A stretch of 64,000 bases of DNA from NCBI RefSeq assembly GCF_005403045.1, contig NZ_BJCL01000017.1:1-64000 (forward strand). Direction: 5' to 3'. Shown piece by piece: positions 10,490 to 18,119 of this stretch. Position 1 is the stretch's first letter. Each line of letters begins with the position of its first letter. A program made the translations under genes and the position numbers. The stretch is from Pseudaquabacterium pictum (GTDB taxonomy: Bacteria > Pseudomonadota > Gammaproteobacteria > Burkholderiales > Burkholderiaceae_C). The notes beneath the pieces are model-generated. The model had not been told where the DNA came from. It saw only the letters and a program-made list of their open reading frames with translations, and made no database searches.

Positions 10490-10804
10490 TCAACCGCAGC
10501 AGGCGCCGCCTGAGCAGCAGGAATCGCCCTTCGCGCCCGCCGAAGGCACGGAGGCGTCAGCGATACGGGTGATCTGAATGCGCCAGACCGACGGACCGGC
10601 TTCCAGCGTGGCCCATTCGAACTGTCCGAGAGCGCGGTCTTCGAACTGATAACGCAGCGGCTGCGGGTTGTGGTCGTTCACGAGTTGCAGTGCCTGGCCG
10701 GTGGCCAGGGCGTCGAAGCGACCGAAGATCAGCGGGTGGCGCTCACGCGGCGCAATGGTGCGCAGGTCCAGCTCGAAGGTGGGTTGAATCAGGGTTGCAG
10801 TCAT
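10490..10804 (-). CDS. DUF2249 domain protein with Cys-rich tail
   Basis: A 104-residue protein. Residues 10-80 match the DUF2249 fold (LDLRTIAPRERHPLIFGRF, then LVNDHNPQPLRYQF), a TusA/SirA-like small domain often found beside hemerythrins and denitrification genes. The C-terminus ends in a Cys-rich stretch (CCSGGACCG), a possible metal or persulfide site. A ribosome-binding site AAAGG lies a few bases before the ATG. Its place between nnrS and fdxA suggests a role in iron-sulfur or NO stress; the biochemical activity is not known. Confidence 0.75.
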   Translation of the reverse strand: MTATLIQPTFELDLRTIAPRERHPLIFGRFDALATGQALQLVNDHNPQPLRYQFEDRALGQFEWATLEAGPSVWRIQITRIADASVPSAGAKGDSCCSGGACCG

Positions 10805-10881
10805 GGGAACCTTTCAGGAGTGAAGTGCGCACCTGGCCGCGCGACATGCGCGGCGGAAGTGCGATGAGGGAACAGGAACGT

Positions 10882-12120
10882 TCAGCCGTCCTTGCCGTCG
10901 AGACGGCTGCTCAGCAGCCAGGGCGTGAAGACCCAGAGGTAGAGCGAAAAGGCCGCTGCCCAGGCGGCTGCAGCCACCACGAGCCAGTCAGATGTGTGTG
11001 CCGGCGCCACCAAGGGGAGCAGCACACGGGCGACGGCAGCACCCGCCACCAACAGGTAGGCGGCAACCTCCAGTCGCGACACCTTCAGCGGGCGCCCCGT
11101 GTGGCCTCTCGCCGTGCGGGTGACCATGCCGACGATGAGCCCGGCCGTGGCACCTACCGCCAGGGCGTGAATGCCAGCAGAAGCGGCCACGCCACCCAGC
11201 TGCGCCCATGCAAGCAGCAAGAAGCCGACTGGCAACCAAGCGTACGCCGCGTGCAACACCCACAGGATGGGGCGGGCACGGGTGCGCCAAGGCTGCCAGT
11301 GCCACAACCTGGCGGCATGCAACAGCGCTGCAAGGGCGAAGCCGGCCGCTGTGACCGGATTGGCCGACAGCAGCACCCACGACGCGAGAGACAGCGCCGT
11401 CGCTGCCAGCGTGCTGCGCTCCAGCCAGGCTGGCACCTTCAGCTGCCGGCCCGGCAGCGCAGACATCGTGAACGCCGGTATCACCCGCCCCGCGATCACG
11501 CATTCGATCATCACGACCAGCGCCAGACCGGCGTGCAGCGCCCACAGCGGATCGATGTTCAGCCAGCCCAGAACCGCTGCGTGAAAGCTGACATTCGCTG
11601 TCGCCAGCAGCAGCAGGATCGCGCCCAGCGGCAGGTTGCGCCGGTTGCCGGCTTTCAACAGAACCCGGATCAGCGCTAAGGCCACCCAAGGCAGCAGCAC
11701 CACGTCCAGAACGGCATAGACCGCATACGGTGCCCCCACGGCGGAGAGCCGCGCTGCCAGCCACAGCCCCGCCATCACCGCCAGCGTCGCGCCGCGCGGC
11801 GTGGCCAGGCCCGTCCAGGCCTTGCCGGCCGTCAGCAGGAAGCCGACGATCACTGCCACCGCAAAGCCGTAGAGCATCTCGTGGGCGTGCCACAGCAGCG
11901 GCGGCATCGTCGAAGGCAGTGCCACCAGGCCCAGGAGGCCCGCGATCCAGTACGGCACCGCGAACAGGGCGAACGCGGCTGCCCCCAGGTAGAACGGCCT
12001 GAATCCAAGGCGAAACAGCGGCCAGCCAGGCAAAGGGAACTGCGCGCTCGACGCGGCGGCCGCAGCACCCTGCGGGGCACCCGTGACGGCCAGGGGTATG
12101 GCGGATGTGGGCTTCGTCAT
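10882..12120 (-). CDS. nnrS: NnrS family heme/copper membrane protein
   Basis: A 412-residue polytopic membrane protein (about 12 hydrophobic segments) with the family hallmarks FRLGFRPFYLGAA near the N-terminus, LLWHAHEMLYGFA, and a late RTARGHTGR motif. NnrS proteins are known to contain heme and copper and to protect denitrifiers from nitric oxide and iron-nitrosyl damage. ATG 12120 gives the normal short N-terminus; an upstream in-frame start would run across the putative operator. It is the first gene of nnrS-DUF2249-fdxA-ccoG and is divergent from the NsrR-like gene, the usual setting for NO-dependent derepression. Confidence 0.9.
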   Translation of the reverse strand: MTKPTSAIPLAVTGAPQGAAAAASSAQFPLPGWPLFRLGFRPFYLGAAAFALFAVPYWIAGLLGLVALPSTMPPLLWHAHEMLYGFAVAVIVGFLLTAGKAWTGLATPRGATLAVMAGLWLAARLSAVGAPYAVYAVLDVVLLPWVALALIRVLLKAGNRRNLPLGAILLLLATANVSFHAAVLGWLNIDPLWALHAGLALVVMIECVIAGRVIPAFTMSALPGRQLKVPAWLERSTLAATALSLASWVLLSANPVTAAGFALAALLHAARLWHWQPWRTRARPILWVLHAAYAWLPVGFLLLAWAQLGGVAASAGIHALAVGATAGLIVGMVTRTARGHTGRPLKVSRLEVAAYLLVAGAAVARVLLPLVAPAHTSDWLVVAAAAWAAAFSLYLWVFTPWLLSSRLDGKDG

Positions 12121-12167
12121 GACCGCGCGCACCATCCTTGCGGCCTGCGGACTGAGCTGTTGAACCA

Positions 12168-12190
12168 AAGATGCAGCATGCGTACATGTT
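12168..12190. promoter_or_regulatory. Candidate NsrR operator between nnrS and the Rrf2 gene
   Basis: A 23-base segment starting AAGATGCA and ending TACATGTT. Compared with the enterobacterial NsrR 11-1-11 consensus (outer parts AAnATGCA and TGCATnTT), the left outer half matches fully and the right outer half has one mismatch; the inner A/T positions do not match. It lies 48 bases upstream of the nnrS start and 53 upstream of the regulator start. The assignment rests on this resemblance and the gene context. Confidence 0.45.
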
Positions 12191-12203
12191 AATGACTCGT
12201 TGC

Positions 12204-12236
12204 CCTTAAAGCAATACACTGCGTGCATCTTTAAGG
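12204..12236. promoter_or_regulatory. Perfect inverted repeat ahead of the Rrf2 gene (possible autoregulatory operator)
   Basis: CCTTAAAG at 12204-12211 and CTTTAAGG at 12229-12236 form a perfect 8-base inverted repeat. The right arm is preceded by TGCATCTT, a perfect NsrR half-site. The right arm also contains the likely ribosome-binding site (AAGG) for the gene at 12243, so binding or hairpin formation here could block translation or transcription. Confidence 0.4.
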
Positions 12237-12242
12237 ATTGCC

Positions 12243-12761
12243 ATGCGCCTGTCCGAATACACCGACTACACGCTGCGGGTGCTGATGTACTGCGCGGCGC
12301 ACCGGGACCGCCTGGTGACGATCGGCGAACTGGCCGAGCACCACGGGTTGTCGAAGAACCACCTGATGAAGGTCGTCAACGACCTGGCCCGCCAGGGACT
12401 GCTCGTAACCACCCGGGGCCGCGGCGGTGGCCTGCGGCTGCTGGCCGAGCCCGAGACCATCCGCATCGGCGATGTCGTGCGCTCCACTGAGACCGACTTC
12501 AGGTTGGTGGAGTGTTTCGACGCCACCACCAACGCCTGCACGCTGTCACCAAGCTGCCGCCTGAAGCACCTGTTCGACGACGCGCTGGCGGGCTACTTCA
12601 AGGCTCTGGACGGCGCAACGCTGGCGGACATGACACAAGGCCTGCAAGGACCGTCAGCGACAACAGCCAGGTCCAACCGATCGCATGCGGTCCGCAAGCT
12701 GCCCACCGTGGTGGCCCCACCGACCTCGCGGCGCGCCTCACGCCCGGGCCGCAGCGCCTGA
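12243..12761 (+). CDS. nsrR: Rrf2 family NO-sensing repressor, NsrR-like
   Basis: A 172-residue regulator. The N-terminal winged helix (MRLSEYTDYTLRVLMYCA, LAEHHGLSKNHLMKVVNDLA, then RGRGGGLRLL) is typical of Rrf2. Three Cys (91, 99, 105; CFDATTNAC then SPSCRL) match the iron-sulfur ligand pattern of NsrR, although the first spacing is wider than in E. coli NsrR. The family represses NO-protective genes until NO attacks the cluster. The last ~35 residues (Thr/Arg/Pro-rich) extend beyond the usual length. A hemerythrin gene follows after 23 bases and nnrS diverges, both known targets of NsrR in other bacteria. Confidence 0.82.
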   Translation: MRLSEYTDYTLRVLMYCAAHRDRLVTIGELAEHHGLSKNHLMKVVNDLARQGLLVTTRGRGGGLRLLAEPETIRIGDVVRSTETDFRLVECFDATTNACTLSPSCRLKHLFDDALAGYFKALDGATLADMTQGLQGPSATTARSNRSHAVRKLPTVVAPPTSRRASRPGRSA

Positions 12762-12784
12762 AGGCCCACAGGAGCAATCTCACC

Positions 12785-13357
12785 ATGGCCCTGACCTTGC
12801 CCGGCCACAGTGCCCCCGCTGTCGGCTTTGAAGTCCCGCTGGAAATGCTGGCTGCCTGCCACGGGCGCGTGCAGCACCAGTGCGAAACCCTGCTGCGTCT
12901 GGTCGCACATCTGCAGACCCATGGCGCGGACCGCCCTGCGCAAGAAGCTGCGAGCGCCGTCATGCGCTACTTCGATACAGCCGCGCGCCACCACCACGAG
13001 GACGAGGAGCAGGACCTGTTCCCCGCCCTGCTGGAGTCCATGGCTGGCTCCGATGCGGTGTGCCTGCGCGAGCTGACCGCGTCGCTATGCAGTGATCACC
13101 GCCTGCTCGAACAACGATGGGCCTCATTGCGCCAGCAGTTGTTGCAAGTCGCAGAGGGCGCCGCTTCAACGCTGGCCGATGCCGACATACCGGGCTTCGT
13201 CAGGTTGTACGAGCAGCACATTGCCCGCGAGGAAGCCGAGTTGCTGCCCATGGCGACCCGCTTGCTGAGTGATGTCGAACTGGATCGCATCGGCCTGGCC
13301 ATGCGCAGCCGGCGCGGTGTTGTCGCGCTGACCGCAGCGATCGCACCTCAGCCCTGA
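12785..13357 (+). CDS. Hemerythrin-like HHE domain protein
   Basis: A 190-residue helical protein with the diiron ligand pattern of bacterial hemerythrins: ACHGRVQHQCETLL, HHHEDEEQDLFP, CSDHRLLEQRW and YEQHIAREEAELLP supply His and Glu residues on four helices. The domain binds O2 or NO, or supplies iron. An AGGAG ribosome-binding site precedes ATG 12785; the frame is open further up, but that part overlaps the regulator gene. It is cotranscribed with the NsrR-like gene, and its end overlaps the convergent nitroreductase by 10 bases. Confidence 0.82.
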   Translation: MALTLPGHSAPAVGFEVPLEMLAACHGRVQHQCETLLRLVAHLQTHGADRPAQEAASAVMRYFDTAARHHHEDEEQDLFPALLESMAGSDAVCLRELTASLCSDHRLLEQRWASLRQQLLQVAEGAASTLADADIPGFVRLYEQHIAREEAELLPMATRLLSDVELDRIGLAMRSRRGVVALTAAIAPQP

Positions 13358-13929
13358 TCCATCCGCCAGCCGCTGATGACGGCTGATGCTTCGGCCCCGG
13401 CCTTCGGATGCGCCGCGCGGACGGGACGGCCCGCGATGACCCAGTTGGCAAGCCGTTCTCCCGGCCCGCAGAACGCCGCGTGCACGGCCGGGTCGGACAC
13501 CGAAGCGCCGCTCAGCGCCTTGGCACCGAAGCCCATCAGGTGCAGGGCATTCATGAAATTCATCAGCGCCGCGCCGACGCACAGCCACTGCTCGTGCGGC
13601 GGGACATCGGGCACGTCGTCGCGCACGCGGGCGACCAGCGCAACCAGCCCGGGGCCGTTGAAGGCACGCGCCCGGGCGCGCTCAACTTCTTCGGCGGTCT
13701 GCCCACGTTGCTCAGCGCCGCTTGCGAACAACCCGGCCAATGCAACGCGCTGGCTGTCACCAACCACGACAAACCGGAACGGCCGCAAACCGCCATGGTC
13801 GGGCGCACGCAAGGACAGGTCCGCGGCGCGGGCCCACTGCTCTGCGCTCGGCCCAGGCGGCGCCAAATACTTCGGCCCCACCGAGTAGCGCAGCGCGAGC
13901 AGGTCCAGCAGTTCGTCCCCGGCGTTCAC
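13348..13929 (-). CDS. Nitroreductase family protein
   Basis: A 193-residue protein of the FMN-dependent nitroreductase family (YdjA-like, short form). The N-terminal RYSVGPKYLAPPGP resembles the usual arginine-rich FMN phosphate site, though less conserved. SLRAPDHGGLRPFRFVVV corresponds to the APS-NxQPW region, and GALMNFMNALHLMGFGA is the conserved dimer helix. Its start overlaps the stop of the narL-type gene by 4 bases, so it is translationally coupled to the nitrate-sensing pair. The substrate is unknown. Confidence 0.75.
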   Translation of the reverse strand: MNAGDELLDLLALRYSVGPKYLAPPGPSAEQWARAADLSLRAPDHGGLRPFRFVVVGDSQRVALAGLFASGAEQRGQTAEEVERARARAFNGPGLVALVARVRDDVPDVPPHEQWLCVGAALMNFMNALHLMGFGAKALSGASVSDPAVHAAFCGPGERLANWVIAGRPVRAAHPKAGAEASAVISGWRMDQG

Positions 13930-14597
13930 CCCTGCCGCCCTGCCAGGTACACCGCCGCCTGCACACGCGAGCTGAGGTTCAGCTTGCGCAGGATGTGTTG
14001 CACGTGGATCTTCACCGTGGCTTCGGCGATGTTCAGCTCGCGCGCCAGTTCCTTGTTGCTGGCGCCCTTGGCGATCAGGGCGAGGATCTCGCGCTCACGC
14101 GGCGACAGGGTGTGGATGGGGTCGGTGTCGACGGTCGGCGGCGGTGGCGTGGCAGTGCCCTGCCCCGTCTGGAAGGCATTGACCAGCTTGCTCGTCATCT
14201 CGGGGCTGACGACCGATTCGCCTGCCATCGTGCGTTGGATGGCCGAGGCCAGCATTTCGCTGTCCATGGTCTTGAGCAGGTAGCCGCAGGAGCCACCGCG
14301 CAGGGCCGCTGCCAGATCTCGCTCGTCTTCGCTGACGGTCAGCATCAGCACCCGGGCCTGAGGCGCCGAGGCCTTGAACCCGGCCAGCGCGTCGACGCCA
14401 TTGACGCCGGGCATGTGATTGTCCAGCAGGATCACGTCGGGCTGGGTTTGTGCGGCCCGCTGGTGCGCCTCGTTGGCGTCGCCGGCCTCGGCCACCACCT
14501 GGAAGCGTGCATCGCCCGCCAGCAGCGAAATCAGTCCGCGGCGGAACAGAGTGTGGTCGTCGACCACCAACACGCGAATGGGCTGTGCGGCGATCAT
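13926..14597 (-). CDS. narL: Nitrate/nitrite response regulator NarL
   Basis: A 223-residue NarL/FixJ regulator. The receiver domain has the acidic pair D13-D14, acceptor D59 (ILLDNHMPG), Thr in LMLTVS and Lys in YLLKT. A short Pro/Thr linker leads to a LuxR-type HTH with SPREREILALIAKG and NKELARELNIAEATVKIHVQ. It overlaps the upstream kinase gene by 4 bases (coupled translation). The kinase's nitrate-sensing P-box and the nearby narGHJI support the NarL assignment over a generic LuxR-type regulator. Confidence 0.88.
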   Translation of the reverse strand: MIAAQPIRVLVVDDHTLFRRGLISLLAGDARFQVVAEAGDANEAHQRAAQTQPDVILLDNHMPGVNGVDALAGFKASAPQARVLMLTVSEDERDLAAALRGGSCGYLLKTMDSEMLASAIQRTMAGESVVSPEMTSKLVNAFQTGQGTATPPPPTVDTDPIHTLSPREREILALIAKGASNKELARELNIAEATVKIHVQHILRKLNLSSRVQAAVYLAGRQG

Positions 14598-16471
14598 GCG
14601 GCCAGCCCCAGACGCTCAGGCAGCTTCAGCACCACGCAAGTGCCCGAACCTGGCACGGAGGCGACCTCCACCGTCGCGCCGATGTTGTGCGCCCGCTCGC
14701 GCATGATGCGCAGCCCCACATGGGTCTCGTCAGGACCGGCACCATCGGGGTCGAAGCCACAGCCGTCGTCGCGCACCTCCACGCGCCACTGCGGCGTTTG
14801 CTGCACTTCCACCCACACCTCTCGCGCCTGCGCATGCTTGCGCACGTTGGAAAGAGCCTCCTGCACCACGTGCAGCACCTGAACCTGCACGTCTGCCGGC
14901 AGCGGCATGCCGTCGCCTTCGATGTCCAGATGGGTGGCCAGGCCGGTCTGGTGTTCGAATTTCTGCAGCGTGGTCTTCAAGGCGGGCGCAATGTCTTCGC
15001 TGTTGGTGCGGGTGCGGAAGTGCACCAGCAGTTCACGCACGTCGCCGAGACTTTCGTGGACGCCGGCGTCGAGTTCGCCCAGGGTCCGGTCGATGCGGGC
15101 GGCATCCGTGCTTTTGATGTCGCTGCGCAGCAGGCCAAGCTGGATCTTCAGGAAGGCCAGGCTCTGGGCAATGGAGTCGTGAAGTTCTCGCGCGATGAAG
15201 CTGCGTTCCTCGGCCACGGCGGTCTCGCGTTGCAGGGCTGCGGCACGCAGGCCCTCGATGGCACCCGCCAGGTGGCTGGCAATGGTTTCCAGCAAGGCAC
15301 GGTCGTCGTCGGACAAAGCCCTGGGTTCGCGGTAAAACAGGTTGAGCTCGCCAACCATCCGCTCGTGCAGCCTGACAGGCACGCTGATGACGGTCTGGAA
15401 GCCTTCCCGGGCGCAGTGTCCAAGGCGCGACGCGGGGCCGTCCGGCAGGATCGGGATCACCCGTGTCGTGGCGTCGCCCTGGGGCTGACCGCACAGGCAG
15501 TCCCCCGTGGGAATGCACAGCTCTTCGTCGACCACCGCCTGCGGCAGGCAGTCGGACGCCAGCAGCAGGTACTTGCGGTTGGCCTCGTCAGACCAGCGCA
15601 CGGCCGAGGCGTCGGCGCGGGCCACCTGGCGCACCTGCCTGGCAATGCCCTGCGCCAGTGCGTCCAGCGACTCGGCACGCGCCACGAACGCGGCCGACTC
15701 GTACAGGGCCGCCAACCGCGCTCGCTGGGCCTCCAGATGCTCGGTCTTTTCCTGCACCTTGGATTCGAGGTTCTGGTACAGGCCCTGCAGGGTTTCGGCC
15801 ATGCGGTTGAAGCCGGCCGCGAGCGCGCCGAATTCGTCGTTGGCGCCTGGGTCGACCCGTGCGCCCAGGTCGCCCGCCTCCACCCGGGCCAGCCCGGCCT
15901 GCAACCGGGACAGTGGGTTGAAGATGAACAGCCAGGCCGAATACAGCAAGGCAATCGCACTGCCGATGGTCAGTGCCACCATCACGAACTGAACGGCATT
16001 CAGAATGGCCGTCAGTCGGGACAGGTGGTGCTCGATCGCCGACACGAAGGTATCGATGCGGGCCACAAAGGCATCGGCCTGCTGCCCTGACAGTTCGGCA
16101 CCCGGTCCAGGCAACTCGGTCCACCTTGCCTTGAGCGCCAGCCAGTCGCGCTGTACAGCGGCGAAGGCCTCCTGCGACAGGTCGTCGTGTGGAACGAGCA
16201 GCGGACGTGCCGGATCGCCCGTGCGCAGCACGTTCACGCTTTGGTCAAACTGCGCCGCCAGCCCTGCAATCTGTTGCGCGTCCGAGCGAGCTAGCGTTTG
16301 GGCCATGCGCCAGGTCTGCATGCGCATGCGGCCGGCCTCATTGACAGCCGCCGCACCACCTTCCAACTGCCAGGTCACCCATAGCGTCAGCCCAATCGAG
16401 GCAAACGCCATCAGCAACAAGGCGCCCCCGATGGCGCCAAGCTTGGCGGAGAGGCTCCATGACCGAGGCAT
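14594..16471 (-). CDS. narX: Nitrate/nitrite sensor histidine kinase NarX
   Basis: A 625-residue sensor kinase. Membrane helix at about 11-33; right after it, NEAGRMRMQTWRMA (about residue 44) matches the P-box that binds nitrate in NarX/NarQ. A periplasmic four-helix region, a second membrane helix (about 157-183) and a HAMP domain follow. The central GAF-like module is Cys-rich (CLPQ, ELC, DCLCGQ), as in NarX. The HisKA_3 motif ARELHDSIAQSLAFLKIQLG carries the phosphoacceptor His, and the ATPase domain has a late GLRIMRERA motif. ATG 16471 (MPRSWSLSAKLG) is preferred to 16540 because it places the first helix normally. Confidence 0.9.
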   Translation of the reverse strand: MPRSWSLSAKLGAIGGALLLMAFASIGLTLWVTWQLEGGAAAVNEAGRMRMQTWRMAQTLARSDAQQIAGLAAQFDQSVNVLRTGDPARPLLVPHDDLSQEAFAAVQRDWLALKARWTELPGPGAELSGQQADAFVARIDTFVSAIEHHLSRLTAILNAVQFVMVALTIGSAIALLYSAWLFIFNPLSRLQAGLARVEAGDLGARVDPGANDEFGALAAGFNRMAETLQGLYQNLESKVQEKTEHLEAQRARLAALYESAAFVARAESLDALAQGIARQVRQVARADASAVRWSDEANRKYLLLASDCLPQAVVDEELCIPTGDCLCGQPQGDATTRVIPILPDGPASRLGHCAREGFQTVISVPVRLHERMVGELNLFYREPRALSDDDRALLETIASHLAGAIEGLRAAALQRETAVAEERSFIARELHDSIAQSLAFLKIQLGLLRSDIKSTDAARIDRTLGELDAGVHESLGDVRELLVHFRTRTNSEDIAPALKTTLQKFEHQTGLATHLDIEGDGMPLPADVQVQVLHVVQEALSNVRKHAQAREVWVEVQQTPQWRVEVRDDGCGFDPDGAGPDETHVGLRIMRERAHNIGATVEVASVPGSGTCVVLKLPERLGLAA

Positions 16472-16529
16472 GCGCGCACTGTACTGGAGGCCGGAAACAG
16501 ACCGAGCCCGGTCGAGGCTTGGAGTGCCT

Positions 16530-16949
16530 TCAGCCGCCATGTGTCCACCATGGCTGCAAAAGCCCCAGCGGGTGGTGCGAAAGCGCCACCGAGGCCATGA
16601 ACATGTAGACCATCAGGGCCCCGGCGTAGCTGGCACGTTGCGCCGCCGGTGACTTTGCCCGCTTGAGCGCCAGCGAACCGAGCACGATGTACAGCACCAG
16701 CAACAGCAGCTTGGCCGCCAGCCAGGGGCTGCCGACCGGGTTCAGCGACAGCAAAACCCAGAGTGAGACACCGGCAGCCAGCAACAGCGTGTCGATGCCG
16801 TAGCTCAGCATCCGCCACGGCTTGGCCATCGCCCAGCTCTGCCCAGCCAGCACCAGCGCGCCGCGCAGTGCGAACAGGCCCCCACTGACCAGCACGAGCC
16901 CGATATGGGCCGACTTGAGGGGCGAATACCAGAGCGCGATCTCAGGCAT
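16530..16949 (-). CDS. SirB-like membrane protein
   Basis: A roughly 139-residue protein with four hydrophobic helices and conserved features of the SirB family: a His in KSAHIGLVLVSGGLFALRG, an SYGIDTLLLAAGVSL helix, WLAAKLLLLVLYIVLGSLALKR, and a final helix ending ALSHHPLG. The molecular role of SirB is poorly known. It lies just ahead of narX on the same strand (59 bases between its stop and the narX start). The start is uncertain (16949, 16961 or 16991); the last would overlap the divergent gene. Confidence 0.72.
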   Translation of the reverse strand: MPEIALWYSPLKSAHIGLVLVSGGLFALRGALVLAGQSWAMAKPWRMLSYGIDTLLLAAGVSLWVLLSLNPVGSPWLAAKLLLLVLYIVLGSLALKRAKSPAAQRASYAGALMVYMFMASVALSHHPLGLLQPWWTHGG

Positions 16950-16989
16950 GGTGGTCGGCATGTGGGCGGAAGCGACTAAGCTCGGGGCC

Positions 16990-17394
16990 ATGGAAATTAG
17001 TCACTTCAACGACCTGTTGGCGGCCGCTCGGCAGCAACCCGACGCGCAGCGTCTCTTGATGGTGTTTGCTGCAGCGAGCCTGCCGCCTGACGCAACGGCC
17101 GAACAGCGGGCCCGCTTTGAAGCAGGTGAGTCCGGCGAGCTGGCACCGCTGATGTGCGTGGACAAGGACCCTGCCGACTTGAAGGACTTCGCCGCGTTGC
17201 AGGCGGAGGCCTTGTCCATGGGTCAGGACTGGGCCCTGGTCTTCGCTGCGGCCATGTCTGGCCAAGGAAGGCAGGCTCCCGCTTCGACGCAGGTGGAGGC
17301 CGCACTCACCCGCATGGTGGAGGCGGTGAAGTCCGGCAACCTGAGCGGCATGATCCCGTTCGACCGTCAGGGAGAGGCCGTCCAGTTGGGCTGA
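16990..17394 (+). CDS. Conserved hypothetical protein of 134 residues
   Basis: A small, acidic, soluble, mostly helical protein starting MEISHFNDLLAAARQQPDAQ. It contains LMVFAAASLPPDATAEQRARFE and a single Cys (LMCVDKDPADL). I recall similar betaproteobacterial proteins labelled 'ribonucleotide reductase subunit alpha', but nothing in the sequence supports such an enzyme and the protein is far too short, so no function is assigned. It diverges from the SirB-like gene and converges on the carbonic anhydrase gene. ATG 16990 is chosen; the frame is open upstream but there it overlaps the divergent gene. Confidence 0.6.
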   Translation: MEISHFNDLLAAARQQPDAQRLLMVFAAASLPPDATAEQRARFEAGESGELAPLMCVDKDPADLKDFAALQAEALSMGQDWALVFAAAMSGQGRQAPASTQVEAALTRMVEAVKSGNLSGMIPFDRQGEAVQLG

Positions 17395-17410
17395 CCGGAC
17401 GGTCGCCCCC

Positions 17411-18097
17411 TCACAAGCGGGTGGACTCATCATCCTGTAGCGCTTCGGGTTGGTGCGCCACGTACGGCCCGGTGCCCGCGTTGTCGGCCTGTGCCGCTGG
17501 CACGAAGCCGCCACGCTGAACGTCGAAGACATGGACTTCGCCGTCTTCGATCACGTAGTGCCAGCCGTGCAAGGCCAAAGCGCCGGATTCGACGCGCTCT
17601 CGCACCATCGGGTAGTCCATCAGTCGTTCCAGCTGCAGCACCACTGCGCGTTGCTCGGTGCGCCGCAGCACATCGGGGCCCGGCTCGGCCACGGGCAAAG
17701 CTGCTTCGCGCCCGAGCTCCAACCATTGCGACAGGTGCTTGGCGGCCGGTGACACATCACCGTACAAGGCCCGGATGGCGCCGCAGTGGCTGTGGCCGCA
17801 CACCACGATGCGCTTGACCGACAGGTTGAGGACGGCGAACTCGATGGCTGCCGCCGTTCCATGGAAACCCTGGCTCTGGTCGTGCGGTGGCACGAAGGCA
17901 CCGACGTTGCGCACCAGGAACAACTCTCCCGGACCGGCGCCGGTCAGCAGGTACGGTACCAGGCGCGAATCGCTGCAGCCGATGAAAAGCGTCATCGGGT
18001 GCTGGCCATCGTCGACCAGCAACCTGAAGTGCGAGCGTTGGGCTGGGAAAGCGTCCGTCTGGAAGCGCTGAAGGCGCTGCAGCAGTTCGTCGGGCAT
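17411..18097 (-). CDS. Beta-class carbonic anhydrase
   Basis: A 228-residue enzyme interconverting CO2 and bicarbonate. The zinc ligands of the beta class are present: C41 and the Asp/Arg dyad D43/R45 in GCSDSRL, and H102 and C105 in CGHSHCGAI. The motif LVRNVGAFVPP and the helix AAAIEFAVLNL are also typical. It follows the PpiC-like gene after 22 bases and may be the last gene of the nar transcript; a link to nitrate respiration (bicarbonate or pH balance) is inference. Start at 18097 (MPDELLQ) rather than 18160, which would lie within the upstream gene. Confidence 0.88.
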   Translation of the reverse strand: MPDELLQRLQRFQTDAFPAQRSHFRLLVDDGQHPMTLFIGCSDSRLVPYLLTGAGPGELFLVRNVGAFVPPHDQSQGFHGTAAAIEFAVLNLSVKRIVVCGHSHCGAIRALYGDVSPAAKHLSQWLELGREAALPVAEPGPDVLRRTEQRAVVLQLERLMDYPMVRERVESGALALHGWHYVIEDGEVHVFDVQRGGFVPAAQADNAGTGPYVAHQPEALQDDESTRL

Positions 18098-18119
18098 GGG
18101 TCGGGGGGGCTGAGCCGTG

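Noticed and set aside
14450-16090. Long + strand open frame opposite narX
   Set aside because: It is a shadow of the narX gene, whose P-box, HAMP and HisKA_3 motifs are unmistakable on the - strand.
16990-17394. Annotation as ribonucleotide reductase alpha subunit
   Set aside because: The protein is 134 residues and lacks any radical-enzyme motif; the label seems to be an inherited database error.
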